From: Suilimivivens sp009774465
Lineage (GTDB): Bacteria > Bacillota > Clostridia > Lachnospirales > Lachnospiraceae
Assembly: GCA_947382645.1 (NCBI GenBank)
Contig: CANDAE010000017.1
Coordinates: forward strand, 9,959 to 73,958
Direction of reading: 5' to 3'
Length of the DNA: 64,000 nucleotides
Shown here: positions 1-8,143 of the stretch, piece after piece
Layout of the letters: the number at the start of each line of letters is the position of its first letter
Numbering within the stretch: position 1 is the first letter of the stretch
Made by a program: the position numbers and the translations under genes
The notes under the pieces: model-generated
What the model saw: only the letters and a program-made list of their open reading frames with translations
What the model was told of the DNA's origin: nothing
Databases searched by the model: none

Positions 1-75
1 TTTGTTTTTGCCTATGGAATCAGCTATGTGATGACTGCACGGACCTATTACAGGATTGTCAGACAGGATATTTAA
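1..75 (+). CDS. C-terminal end of an unidentified protein (partial)
   Basis: Only the last 24 codons and a TAA stop lie in the window. The visible tail reads FVFAYGISYVMTARTYYRIV and then RQDI. A hydrophobic stretch followed by a short basic end fits the last membrane segment of an integral membrane protein such as a transporter permease, but this is too short to assign. The reading frame is open from base 1. Confidence 0.45.
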   Translation, partial: FVFAYGISYVMTARTYYRIVRQDI

Positions 76-172
76 AAGAACTTAATAATTATATAAATTT
101 TTATTAATTTCCGCCCTTTTCTTCTTTTGGATGTTAAAATAACTGGAGAACATGCTTAAGGAGGAAAGGGCA

Positions 173-916
173 GTGTATTTGATTTTAATTTTATCAGGAA
201 TATTATGTCTGGTCTATTTTGGCTGTATTGCATTTTTTGTAGGGCATGGGACTAATTTTTATTTTATATGGCTGTTTCTTGGACTGTGTGCCATTCTTTG
301 GGGGATTCTTCTGAAAAAGGGAATCTGGGAGGCGCATTTTCCAAGGTGGTTTCGAAGATTTTTTATATTGCTTGTGTGTGTATCAGGCATTTTATTTCTA
401 ATTGTGGAAGGATGCATTTTAAGCGGCTTTTCAAAAAAGGGACCGGAGGGGCTTGACTATCTTGTGGTGTTAGGAGCCCAGATGAAGTCCGGCGGGCCTT
501 CGAAAGCATTACAATACAGGCTGGATGAGGCGATACGCTATTTGGAAGAAAATCCGGATACACAAGTGATTGTCTCCGGAGGACAGGGCCCGGATGAATA
601 CATATCGGAGGCCCAGGGCATGTATGACTATCTGGTGGAAAAAGGGATTGAGGCATCCAGAATTATCAAAGAGGACAAGTCGGTAAACACCTTTCAAAAC
701 CTGACATTTTCAGCGGAATTTCTGGATGAGGCAAATGATTCCGTAGGCGTAGTCAGCAACAATTTTCACATTTTCCGTGCGGAAAAGATTGCCCGAAAGG
801 CAGGCTATGCCAATGTACACGGAATTGCAGCCAAAGGGGAGCCTTTTTTACAATTTAACAACATGATGCGGGAATTTTTCGGCGTAATGAAAGATTTTTT
901 GTTTGGAAACATGTGA
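173..916 (+). CDS. YdcF/SanA-like DUF218 membrane protein
   Basis: The protein is about 247 residues. Roughly the first 95 residues hold three or four hydrophobic segments, followed by a DUF218 domain that begins at LDYLVVLGAQ and continues with a conserved SGGQGPDE motif and NTFQN. DUF218 proteins (YdcF, SanA, ElyC) are linked to envelope processes, but the reaction is unknown. I chose GTG at 173 because AAGGAGG at 158-164 sits 8 nt upstream. An in-frame ATG at 152 has only a poor GGAG site 3 nt away. The gene stands alone, and the sirtuin gene follows 72 nt later. Confidence 0.8.
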   Translation: MYLILILSGILCLVYFGCIAFFVGHGTNFYFIWLFLGLCAILWGILLKKGIWEAHFPRWFRRFFILLVCVSGILFLIVEGCILSGFSKKGPEGLDYLVVLGAQMKSGGPSKALQYRLDEAIRYLEENPDTQVIVSGGQGPDEYISEAQGMYDYLVEKGIEASRIIKEDKSVNTFQNLTFSAEFLDEANDSVGVVSNNFHIFRAEKIARKAGYANVHGIAAKGEPFLQFNNMMREFFGVMKDFLFGNM

Positions 917-988
917 TGCTTTATTAACTTATTCAAAAAATATGATATAATGATAATATATGTATCACACAAAGGGAGGGACAATGCT

Positions 989-1705
989 ATGGACCAGATT
1001 GAAAAATTAAAAGAAATAGTAGATAACAGCAAAAACATTGTATTTTTCGGCGGAGCAGGCGTCTCAACGGAAAGCGGAATTCCCGATTTCAGAAGTGTGG
1101 ATGGTCTGTACAATCAGAAATACGATTATCCCCCGGAAACTATTTTAAGCCATACTTTTTACAGAAACAGGCCGGAGGAATTTTTCCGTTTTTATAAAGA
1201 TAAGATGCTCTGCCTTGATGCAAAGCCCAATGCAGCACATTTAACGCTGGCCAGGTGGGAACAGGAAGGAAAGCTGAAAGCTGTGATTACCCAGAATATA
1301 GACGGACTTCACCAGGCAGCAGGAAGCAAACGGGTGCTTGAGCTTCATGGAAGTGTGCTTCGCAACTATTGCGAAAGATGCGGAAAGTTTTTTGATGCGG
1401 AATATATGCTCCATGCAGAGGGTGTGCCGCATTGCAGCGAATGCGGCGGACCGGTGAAACCGGATGTGGTTTTGTACGAGGAAGGTCTTGATGACAGGAC
1501 GCTTAAGGATGCGGTAAACTATATCCGTAATGCAGATGTACTTATTATCGGGGGAACTTCACTGGTGGTTTATCCGGCAGCAGGACTAATCGATTATTAT
1601 GACGGAAATAAGCTGGTTTTAATTAACAAAACACCTACCGCAAGAGATGGTGCGGCAGATTTGGTGGTACAGGGAAGCATTGGTGAGATTTTTGGTGCCC
1701 TGTAA
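989..1705 (+). CDS. cobB: NAD-dependent protein deacylase, sirtuin family
   Basis: This is a class of NAD-dependent lysine deacetylase/deacylase acting in the cytoplasm, 238 residues and normal for the family. The NAD-binding motif GAGVSTESGIPDFR lies near residues 22-35. TQNIDGLH and the catalytic ELHGS follow, then two zinc-binding pairs (CERC and CSEC) and GTSLVVYPA in the second nucleotide-binding part. I chose ATG at 989 because GGGAGG lies about 9 nt upstream; an in-frame ATG at 950 would put that site inside the protein. A TATAAT at 946-951 is a likely -10 box without a clear -35. Confidence 0.93.
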   Translation: MDQIEKLKEIVDNSKNIVFFGGAGVSTESGIPDFRSVDGLYNQKYDYPPETILSHTFYRNRPEEFFRFYKDKMLCLDAKPNAAHLTLARWEQEGKLKAVITQNIDGLHQAAGSKRVLELHGSVLRNYCERCGKFFDAEYMLHAEGVPHCSECGGPVKPDVVLYEEGLDDRTLKDAVNYIRNADVLIIGGTSLVVYPAAGLIDYYDGNKLVLINKTPTARDGAADLVVQGSIGEIFGAL

Positions 1706-1745
1706 AACAGATTTAAGTTCAGAGGGGCAGAAAGGGCAGTTTGAT

Positions 1746-1955
1746 ATGGATATTCAGGAAGGCGACAGGCTCACGTTGAAAAAAAAACACCCATGCGGCA
1801 GTTTTGAATGGGAGGTTTTACGTATTGGTGCAGATTTTCGGTTAAAGTGTGCAGGCTGCGGACATCAGATCATGATTGCCCGTAAGCAGGTGGAAAAAAA
1901 TGTGAGGAAGATATGCTATGGCGGGAACGACGAGAATCGGAAATTAGGACTTTGA
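1746..1955 (+). CDS. DUF951 family small protein
   Basis: The product has 69 residues and starts MDIQEGDRLTLKKKHPCGS. It contains a short zinc-ribbon-like pair (CAGCG) followed by IMIARKQVEK. This matches DUF951 (YyzM-like) proteins, which in Firmicutes commonly lie just upstream of rpsF as here; their function is not known. It starts 40 nt after the sirtuin gene and may be cotranscribed with it. The Shine-Dalgarno sequence is weak, so the ATG at 1746 rests on the family's usual N-terminus rather than on the RBS. Confidence 0.8.
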   Translation: MDIQEGDRLTLKKKHPCGSFEWEVLRIGADFRLKCAGCGHQIMIARKQVEKNVRKICYGGNDENRKLGL

Positions 1956-1973
1956 TAAAAATGAGCCAACCCC

Positions 1974-2002
1974 TTGAAAAAATATGGAAATCATGGTATG
2001 AT
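1974..2002 (+). promoter_or_regulatory. Promoter of the rpsF-ssb-rpsR operon
   Basis: TTGAAA (1974-1979) and TATGAT (1997-2002) are separated by exactly 17 nt, a strong housekeeping-type promoter. Transcription would start near 2009, giving a leader of about 95 nt that contains the hairpin at 2017-2049. Confidence 0.8.
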
Positions 2003-2016
2003 ATTACTCCGTGATA

Positions 2017-2049
2017 TGTTTTCACACTCCGCATACAGCGGAGGAAACA
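2017..2049 (+). promoter_or_regulatory. S6:S18-type ribosomal protein leader hairpin
   Basis: TGTTT (2017-2021) pairs with AAACA (2045-2049), and CTCCGC (2027-2032) pairs with GCGGAG (2038-2043), leaving an asymmetric internal loop with TCACA on the 5' side. A two-part hairpin with a bulge and a CCG element in the rpsF leader is the arrangement of the known S6:S18-binding autoregulatory RNA. The assignment rests on position and shape; the bulge was not checked against a covariance model. Confidence 0.6.
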
Positions 2050-2102
2050 CATTCCTTGCTCCCGACAGGCGGGGGCCAGAGACCAAAAGGAGGTAAACTA
2101 AC

Positions 2103-2393
2103 ATGAACAAATATGAATTAGCCGTTGTTGTTAGTGCGAAAATCGAAGACGAGGAAAGAGCAGCAGTAGTAGATAAATGTAAAGCTCTTATCGAAAGATT
2201 CGGCGGTACGATCACCAATGTTGACGACTGGGGCAAGAAGAGACTTGCTTATGAAGTTCAGAAGATGAAAGAAGCTTTCTACTACTTCATCCAGTTTGAT
2301 GCCGAAGCTACAGCTCCTATCGAAATCGAAAATCGTGTTCGCATTATGGACAATGTTATCAGATTCTTATGCGTTAGACAGGACGAGGCATAA
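2103..2393 (+). CDS. rpsF: 30S ribosomal protein S6
   Basis: S6 is a 96-residue protein that binds 16S rRNA with S18 in the platform of the small subunit. It starts MNKYELAVVVSAK and contains the typical DDWGKKRLAYEVQKMKEAFY segment and an RIMDN/RFLCVR end. AAAGGAGG lies just upstream of the ATG. It is the first gene of rpsF-ssb-rpsR, probably controlled by the leader hairpin through feedback by the S6:S18 complex. Confidence 0.97.
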   Translation: MNKYELAVVVSAKIEDEERAAVVDKCKALIERFGGTITNVDDWGKKRLAYEVQKMKEAFYYFIQFDAEATAPIEIENRVRIMDNVIRFLCVRQDEA

Positions 2394-2432
2394 AGCATAC
2401 ATGATAAGATATGTAGGAAAGTAGAGGCAGGT

Positions 2433-2879
2433 ATGAATAAAGTAATACTTATGGGGCGTTTAACAAGAGATCCTGAGGTGAGATATTCACAGGGTGAAAG
2501 TGCAACAGCAGTTGCCAGATATACCCTTGCGGTAGACCGCAGATTTAATCGTAATAATGAAGATAATTCTGCAGATTTCATTCAGTGTGTAGCTTTTGGA
2601 AGATCAGGTGAATTTGCTGAAAAGTATTTCAGAAAAGGAACCAAGGTTTTAGTTACAGGCCGTATACAGACGGGAAGCTATACCAACAGGGATGGCGTCA
2701 AGGTGTATACAACAGATGTTGTGGTTGAAGATCAGGAATTTGCTGAGAGCAAGAACAGCAATGCCGGAGGCGACGGGGGATACACAGGCGGCGGAAGCAG
2801 AGCATCACAGCCCCAGGAAGCAGGAGACGGTTTCATGAATATTCCGGATGGAATAGATGAGGAACTGCCATTTAACTAA
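2433..2879 (+). CDS. ssb: Single-stranded DNA-binding protein
   Basis: The product is 148 residues. An OB fold occupies about residues 1-105 (starts MNKVILMGRLTRDPEVRY, with VTGRIQTGSY), followed by a Gly/Ser/Asn-rich linker. The acidic tip ends EELPFN, one residue longer than the usual DDDIPF-type tip that recruits replication and repair partners. The position between rpsF and rpsR is the standard Firmicute arrangement. Confidence 0.96.
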   Translation: MNKVILMGRLTRDPEVRYSQGESATAVARYTLAVDRRFNRNNEDNSADFIQCVAFGRSGEFAEKYFRKGTKVLVTGRIQTGSYTNRDGVKVYTTDVVVEDQEFAESKNSNAGGDGGYTGGGSRASQPQEAGDGFMNIPDGIDEELPFN

Positions 2880-2912
2880 ATTTAAGTTTGATTAAGACAG
2901 GAGGCAATAATC

Positions 2913-3176
2913 ATGGCATATAATAAAACAGAGAAGTCTGATTCTCCCATGAGAAAAAAAGGCGGAATGCGCAGAAGAAAAAAAGTATGTGTATTCTGTG
3001 GCAAAGATAACGTAATTGATTACAAAGATGTAAATAAGTTAAAAAGATATGTGTCTGAGAGAGGGAAAATCCTTCCCAGAAGAATCACAGGAAACTGTGC
3101 AAAGCATCAGAGAGCTCTGACAGTTGCAATTAAAAGAGCACGTCACGTTGCACTTATGCCTTATACTTGTGATTAA
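2913..3176 (+). CDS. rpsR: 30S ribosomal protein S18, zinc-binding form
   Basis: This is an 87-residue S18 with the conserved DYKDVNKLKRYVSERGKI and RRITGNCAKHQR segments. CVFC together with CAKH suggests the zinc-binding (C+) version of the protein. GACAGGAGG-type RBS precedes the ATG. It is the last gene of the operon and is followed by the terminator at 3237. Confidence 0.97.
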   Translation: MAYNKTEKSDSPMRKKGGMRRRKKVCVFCGKDNVIDYKDVNKLKRYVSERGKILPRRITGNCAKHQRALTVAIKRARHVALMPYTCD

Positions 3177-3236
3177 TATGTAATAAGGTGCAGCTAAAAA
3201 GCACTTAGGCCAATTTGGAGTATTTGATTGGACAGT

Positions 3237-3268
3237 AAGCGGTTGCCAGTTTTGGCAGCCGCTTTCGT
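3237..3268 (+). terminator. Terminator of the rpsF-ssb-rpsR operon
   Basis: A 12-bp stem with one G-U pair: AAGCGGTTGCCA (3237-3248), loop GTTT, TGGCAGCCGCTT (3253-3264). The T tract after it is short (TTTCGT), so the stem carries most of the signal. Confidence 0.75.
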
Positions 3269-3315
3269 ATATACGACGCAAATGATCTTTTCAGGAAATG
3301 TATGGGGGTGAAATT

Positions 3316-4821
3316 ATGGATGGAATGAAAAACAACGAATTTGAAAACACAACATCGGTTGAAGCGCCGGTACCTGCAGCGATAAGTCAGCCTGCAGCGG
3401 GAACAACTGCTCCGGCACCGGAGAAAAAGCCAAACAATGCAGTTAAAATAATTATTCCGATTGCAGCTTTGGTACTTCTGGTGGCAATCCTTTTGGGAGT
3501 GGCATTTGCAACCGGAACCCTTGGTAAAGGCAGTGGAAAAAAGGAAATTGCTGAAGCGGTAGCAGCGACTTTCACCAAAAGCGGCGAGGCTATAAAGGAT
3601 GTCTGGGAGTTTGATGAATATAAGGAAATGTTTAAAGATAAGCAGATGTCTGTTTCCGCCGATTTTACGGTTTTAGACGATCTTGATATGCAGGTATTAT
3701 ATAACATTGATGATACTGTCAGCAGCTTATATATGGGGGCAAGTTTATACGGAAGTGATCTCATAAAGGCTTTCTTTTATGCAGATGAAGAAGAGTTTAG
3801 CTTTAGTCTTCCGGATATGACAGATTATGCTTTTTATGTAGACCGTACCACATTGGAGGAGGATATCTGGAATCTGGTTGACGAGGGAATCATAGAAGAA
3901 GAAATTGCTGAAAATCTGATTATTTTAAATCAGAGCGAGCAGGAGCTGACGGGCACAGATAAGGATGTGGAGCAGGGCAGCAAAGACATTTTAGAAGCAC
4001 TGAAGGACATTTATCAGAAAACAGAAGTGAAAAAGATAGACAGTAAAACCCTTGAGGTAGATGGCGAAGATGTAAATTGCAAGGGATATGCTGTAATTAT
4101 TACGCCGGAGCAGATCGCAGAATTTTTTATTGCTTATAAAGAGGTTTATGAGGAAAATGAAGGTTTTCGGAACTATTTTAATCAGGTTCTTGCAATGCAG
4201 GAAGGATATAATAGTGCAGAGGAACTTTTAGAATATATGGATCCGGCAGAAGAACTTCAAAACCTTGCGGATGAAGTGGTAGAAGAAATAACAGAGGACA
4301 TTGAGGTTTGTTTTTACCTGTATGATGGACTGGTTGCCCGAATTTCCTATGAGGAAGACAGGGATAATTACTTTGAGTGGAACATTAAGGGAGGGAATTT
4401 CCCCCTTGAAAATACCAATCTAACTTTAATGGCAGATGGATATGAAATTTATGTTGCCAGAAGCGGCGATAAGAGAAAAGGCCTTTATACGGCAAACTAT
4501 ACCCTTGGGCTTGACTATGAAACACTTTATCTGGACATTGAGTACGACACAGGAAATGGCGACCTGGAAATGGAAGCATATGATTATTATGATGAAATCT
4601 TTTTCAGCGGCAACCTTTATAAGCCAGGCTCCGGAAATGCTCTGGAAGTAGAAATTTATAGTGTGGAAATAGATTATGAAGAAATACTTTACGGAGATCT
4701 TGTCATTTCCAATGAATGCGGCGAGATTGTTCGTCCTGAGGGTGATGATTTTAATCTGATGGAAATGACAGAAGATGAATATTATGACATCTTAAGCGAA
4801 ATTATTTACAGCATGTATTAA
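3316..4821 (+). CDS. Acidic membrane-anchored protein of unknown function
   Basis: The product has 501 residues. A Pro/Ala/Thr-rich N-terminus of about 35 residues is followed by one membrane segment (VKIIIPIAALVLLVAILLG) and a long Glu/Asp/Tyr-rich domain that should face outside. The domain is rich in EEDIW, YDYYDE and similar acidic strings and looks like a repetitive beta-rich fold. I do not recognise the family. I chose ATG at 3316 because GGGGGTG lies upstream, while the in-frame ATG at 3298 has no site. It is flanked by hairpins on both sides and appears monocistronic. Confidence 0.75.
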   Translation: MDGMKNNEFENTTSVEAPVPAAISQPAAGTTAPAPEKKPNNAVKIIIPIAALVLLVAILLGVAFATGTLGKGSGKKEIAEAVAATFTKSGEAIKDVWEFDEYKEMFKDKQMSVSADFTVLDDLDMQVLYNIDDTVSSLYMGASLYGSDLIKAFFYADEEEFSFSLPDMTDYAFYVDRTTLEEDIWNLVDEGIIEEEIAENLIILNQSEQELTGTDKDVEQGSKDILEALKDIYQKTEVKKIDSKTLEVDGEDVNCKGYAVIITPEQIAEFFIAYKEVYEENEGFRNYFNQVLAMQEGYNSAEELLEYMDPAEELQNLADEVVEEITEDIEVCFYLYDGLVARISYEEDRDNYFEWNIKGGNFPLENTNLTLMADGYEIYVARSGDKRKGLYTANYTLGLDYETLYLDIEYDTGNGDLEMEAYDYYDEIFFSGNLYKPGSGNALEVEIYSVEIDYEEILYGDLVISNECGEIVRPEGDDFNLMEMTEDEYYDILSEIIYSMY

Positions 4822-4890
4822 AATTGGACAGTGATTTTATTGATGCCGGTGACAGGGCAAATTTAAGATTATTTGACATTGTATTATGAT

Positions 4891-4921
4891 AATAGAGCAG
4901 TGACAGGTTCACTGCTCTATT
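4891..4921. terminator. Perfect 13-bp inverted repeat, probable terminator
   Basis: AATAGAGCAGTGA (4891-4903) and TCACTGCTCTATT (4909-4921) flank a 5-nt loop. There is no T tract on the plus strand, so termination there may be weak. It lies between the membrane protein gene and the ABC exporter genes. Confidence 0.5.
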
Positions 4922-5015
4922 GTAGTAGTAGGTTTGAATGCGTATATTTAAATGTATCACATGGCATATCTTTTGGAGCTTGTGGATGATGGCGCATTGA
5001 TAAAGGGGAATTTTC

Positions 5016-5696
5016 ATGGAATTGGAAATCAGAAATGTTAAAAAAAGTTACAGGAAAAATCAGGTGCTGAAAGAAATCAGCCTTACGGTAAAATCTGGAG
5101 AATGCGCTGGGATTATTGGAGCAAATGGCTGCGGCAAGTCGACACTTTTAAAGATTCTTGCAGGAATTGAAAAGGCAGATGGAGGAGACATTCTGATTAA
5201 TAATGAACCGGTGCAGTGGCAGTCTTCAAAGCTGGCAGGATGCATTGGCTATATTCCTCAGGAAAGCATTTTGATTCCGGAGCTTACAGTAGAGGATAAC
5301 TTGAAGCTGTGGGCATCATTTGGCGGGCGTAAAAAAAATGAAGAAACATTAAGGAAACTGGGGGAGCAATTTCAGTTAGGAGAATTTTATAAAAAGAAAG
5401 TTAAGTACCTGTCAGGAGGTATGAACAAAAGAGTAAATATTGTCTGTGCGCTGATTCATGAACCTTCGCTGCTTTTGATGGATGAACCGAGCACAGCCCT
5501 TGACCTGGTATTTAAAGAAGAATTGCGGGAATATATCCGAAGTTTTACCGCAAAGGGAGGAAGCGTGCTGCTAAGCAGTCATGACGAGGGAGAGATTGCC
5601 GGCTGCGCATCCTTATGGGCGATTAAAAATGGGATTACTCAAAAGGTACCTCAGGGGAAAGCAATAGAAAAAATAGTATCTGAGTACATGAAGTGA
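5016..5696 (+). CDS. ABC transporter ATP-binding protein
   Basis: This 226-residue ATPase subunit has Walker A GANGCGKST, the Q-loop in IPQES, signature LSGGMNKR, Walker B LLLMDEPS and an H-loop in SSHDEGEI. It would power the two membrane proteins encoded directly downstream. The stop codon overlaps a possible GTG start of the next gene. The layout of one ATPase and two ABC-2 type permeases resembles small drug or peptide exporters such as the linearmycin type, but the substrate cannot be read from the sequence. Confidence 0.9.
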   Translation: MELEIRNVKKSYRKNQVLKEISLTVKSGECAGIIGANGCGKSTLLKILAGIEKADGGDILINNEPVQWQSSKLAGCIGYIPQESILIPELTVEDNLKLWASFGGRKKNEETLRKLGEQFQLGEFYKKKVKYLSGGMNKRVNIVCALIHEPSLLLMDEPSTALDLVFKEELREYIRSFTAKGGSVLLSSHDEGEIAGCASLWAIKNGITQKVPQGKAIEKIVSEYMK

Positions 5697-5707
5697 CAGG
5701 AGAAGGT

Positions 5708-6925
5708 ATGTATTGCAGGTTGATGTTATTTAAACTGGAATTAAAAAGATTTGTGGGAATGCTTCCTCTTGTTTTGATAGAAACCCTTCTTTTGGGCTTT
5801 ATTGCAGCCGGAGTGGGAGTTTATGCATCCAGGGCAGTATATGCGGATAAAGCGGTGGGAGAAATCAGGGCAGGGGTGGTGGCTGAGCATGAAGAGCCGA
5901 TGACTAAAATGCTGATTCAATTTGTACAGTCTATGGACAGCTTAAAAGACAGGGTATCTCTGGAACTGCTCTCCGAAGAAGAAGCAAGAAAGAAACTGGA
6001 ATCAGGGGAGCTTTATGGAGCAGTGGTGATTCCGGAGGGAATGGTGGACAGCATTCTTTCCGGAGAGAATCTTCCTGCATCTATTTTGTTTGGCAGCGGA
6101 TATAATCAGGCGGAAACCCTGGTTTTTGCACAGCTTGCCCAGGCAGGCGCAAAGCTTTTAACCACAGCCCAGGCAGGAATTTATGCAGCAGATGCTTTTT
6201 GTATAGAAAAAGGAAGACAGGATCTTAAAAGTCAGGCAGAAGATTATTTAAATGAAGCATACTTGGAGTACGCCCTTGGAAGAGCATCTGTTTTCCAGAG
6301 GGAAGAAGTGACAGCTGTAAAGAAAACGTCCCTTTCCGATTATTATGGGATTTCATTTGTTTTTGCTTTTCTGTCTTTTGCGGGGCTTTCTTTTGGACGG
6401 TGCGTGCAGGTGAAGGTATGCAGCCGGAAAAAGGAGCTGAACCTGAGAGGAATTCATATAGGGGAGCAGTATTTGATTGAAACAGGCGCCTTTGCTCTGA
6501 TATTTGCAGTTTTGGGAATGCTGATAAGCCTGCCGGTCTTTTTTCTCCTCTCCGGCAGTGAGGACAGCACTTTTCAGGCAGCAGGCACATGGATTTTTTT
6601 GACAGTTATGTGGCTTGTGCTGGGCTGTTTTTTAAAGATGCTGGTTCAGATTACGGGAAACAGCGCAGGAGGAATCGGCTTATGCTTTGTGATACTGCTG
6701 GCATGTATGTTTGCATCAGGGAGCTTTCTTCCGCCGGCTTTTCTTCCGGTCTGGATAGAGCGGGCAGGGAACAGCCTTTTTTACAGAGGATGGATGGAGC
6801 AGACAGGAATGTTCCTGCAGGGACGAACAGACGCCAGAGTGATTTTGGAACTGGCCCTACAGCTTATGTTTTTCCTTGCAGCAGGCGTGTTGGCCGCTAA
6901 AGTCAGAAAGGATGCGGCGGCATAG
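5708..6925 (+). CDS. ABC-2 type permease, first subunit
   Basis: About 405 residues. One membrane segment near the N-terminus (LVLIETLLLGFIAAGVGVYA) is followed by an extracytoplasmic domain of roughly 170 residues (MLIQFVQSMDSL, LYGAVVIPEG) and about five membrane segments. This is the ABC2_membrane_3 plan. ATG at 5708 has AGGAG 5 nt upstream; a GTG at 5693 overlaps the previous stop but has no RBS. It is translated with the ATPase gene. Confidence 0.8.
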   Translation: MYCRLMLFKLELKRFVGMLPLVLIETLLLGFIAAGVGVYASRAVYADKAVGEIRAGVVAEHEEPMTKMLIQFVQSMDSLKDRVSLELLSEEEARKKLESGELYGAVVIPEGMVDSILSGENLPASILFGSGYNQAETLVFAQLAQAGAKLLTTAQAGIYAADAFCIEKGRQDLKSQAEDYLNEAYLEYALGRASVFQREEVTAVKKTSLSDYYGISFVFAFLSFAGLSFGRCVQVKVCSRKKELNLRGIHIGEQYLIETGAFALIFAVLGMLISLPVFFLLSGSEDSTFQAAGTWIFLTVMWLVLGCFLKMLVQITGNSAGGIGLCFVILLACMFASGSFLPPAFLPVWIERAGNSLFYRGWMEQTGMFLQGRTDARVILELALQLMFFLAAGVLAAKVRKDAAA

Positions 6926-6938
6926 TGGGTGAAAGGAT

Positions 6939-7997
6939 ATGAAGATAAGAAACAGTCACAGGATGGGGGTTTATCTGATCTGCTGGAAGCAGTATTTTAT
7001 TAAATTTAAAAGCTGGATTCTGATATTTACTCTTGGTATGCTGGCAATGAGAATTTATTTTTATATTAATCCGGTGGAAGATGAGGTACAGGGGATAGCG
7101 GTCGGTGTTTGTGCGGAAGATGAAAAAGGCGAAGAACTGCTGGAAAAACTGGAAAGCGTGGAAGGAATTTTCAGATTTCAGGATTATCAGAATGAAGAGG
7201 AAATGATAAGGCAGATAGAAAACGGGACATTGGAGTGCGGTTATGTATTTCCTGAAGGGTTTTATGAAAATATTTTAAGGGGAAGAACGGTGCGCCAGAT
7301 TACTTTGTACTGTTCGCCAGCATCCTCTGCACATAAGATATCCTATGAGGTGGTTTTTTCTGAATTATTTGAAATTTTATCAGAAGATATTTTAAGAAGA
7401 TATTTGGAAGAAAATTACTTTTTGGAAGGAAAGGAGCTGCAGGAGGCCAGGGAGAGAGTGCTTTCTCTTAACAGGCAGTATGCAGGGGATGGAAGTACCT
7501 TTCATTTTGTATATGAAACGCTGGAAGAAAAAGAGGCGGAAAAGCCGGAAAATTTAAACATACTGAGGGGGCTCATAGGCGTGATTATCTTTTTTATGAG
7601 CCTTTTAGGATTGGGAAACTGCCTGGACCAGAGGAATCTTTATCAGATCCTTCCGGGAAAGTCAGGAAGGATATTCCGGTCAGGGTGTATTCATGCAGCA
7701 GTCTTTGGAAGCATTTTTATTGGGGGTATATGCATCTTTTTATCAGGAACGGACAGTGGAATTTTTCATGAAATAAAAGGACTTTTTATTTATGCGCTGA
7801 TTCTGGAAGTTTATTTGAGAGGACTGTATCTGCTGGTCAGAAAAAGCACGGTGCTGTACGGGATGCTTCCTGCTTTGCTTTTGGGATGTTGTCTGTTTTC
7901 CCCTGTTTTTATAAAAACAGGCAGATATCTTCCTGGAGCAGACTGGATTTCTTTTCTGTTTCCGGTTACCTATTATTTAAATTTCTTTTTAAGTTAA
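6939..7997 (+). CDS. ABC-2 type permease, second subunit
   Basis: The 352-residue protein has the same plan as its neighbour: an N-terminal membrane segment, an external domain with GYVFPEGFYENIL (compare GAVVIPEGMVDSIL in the first subunit) and a C-terminal cluster of membrane segments. The shared motif suggests an old duplication, so the exporter probably has a heterodimeric membrane part. It starts 13 nt after the first permease. No terminator was seen before the gdpP promoter. Confidence 0.75.
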   Translation: MKIRNSHRMGVYLICWKQYFIKFKSWILIFTLGMLAMRIYFYINPVEDEVQGIAVGVCAEDEKGEELLEKLESVEGIFRFQDYQNEEEMIRQIENGTLECGYVFPEGFYENILRGRTVRQITLYCSPASSAHKISYEVVFSELFEILSEDILRRYLEENYFLEGKELQEARERVLSLNRQYAGDGSTFHFVYETLEEKEAEKPENLNILRGLIGVIIFFMSLLGLGNCLDQRNLYQILPGKSGRIFRSGCIHAAVFGSIFIGGICIFLSGTDSGIFHEIKGLFIYALILEVYLRGLYLLVRKSTVLYGMLPALLLGCCLFSPVFIKTGRYLPGADWISFLFPVTYYLNFFLS

Positions 7998-8049
7998 AGA
8001 ACCGTGCGAAAAAAGTAAAAACATGTCTAAAAGCATCTGAATAATAAGG

Positions 8050-8078
8050 TGGAAACTTTCCGGAAAAAATGATATACT
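8050..8078 (+). promoter_or_regulatory. Likely promoter of gdpP-rplI-dnaB
   Basis: TGGAAA (8050-8055) and TATACT (8073-8078) are 17 nt apart. The -35 matches the consensus at four of six bases and the -10 at five of six. The first gene starts about 60 nt downstream of the inferred start site. Confidence 0.5.
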
Positions 8079-8143
8079 AAGATGTATATTTTAAGCTGTA
8101 TCAATCAATAGTCAAACAACGGATAAGAAGGGTACTTTTTGCA

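Noticed and set aside
4873..4890. TTGACA and TATGAT as a promoter before the ABC genes
   Set aside because: The two boxes are only 6 nt apart.
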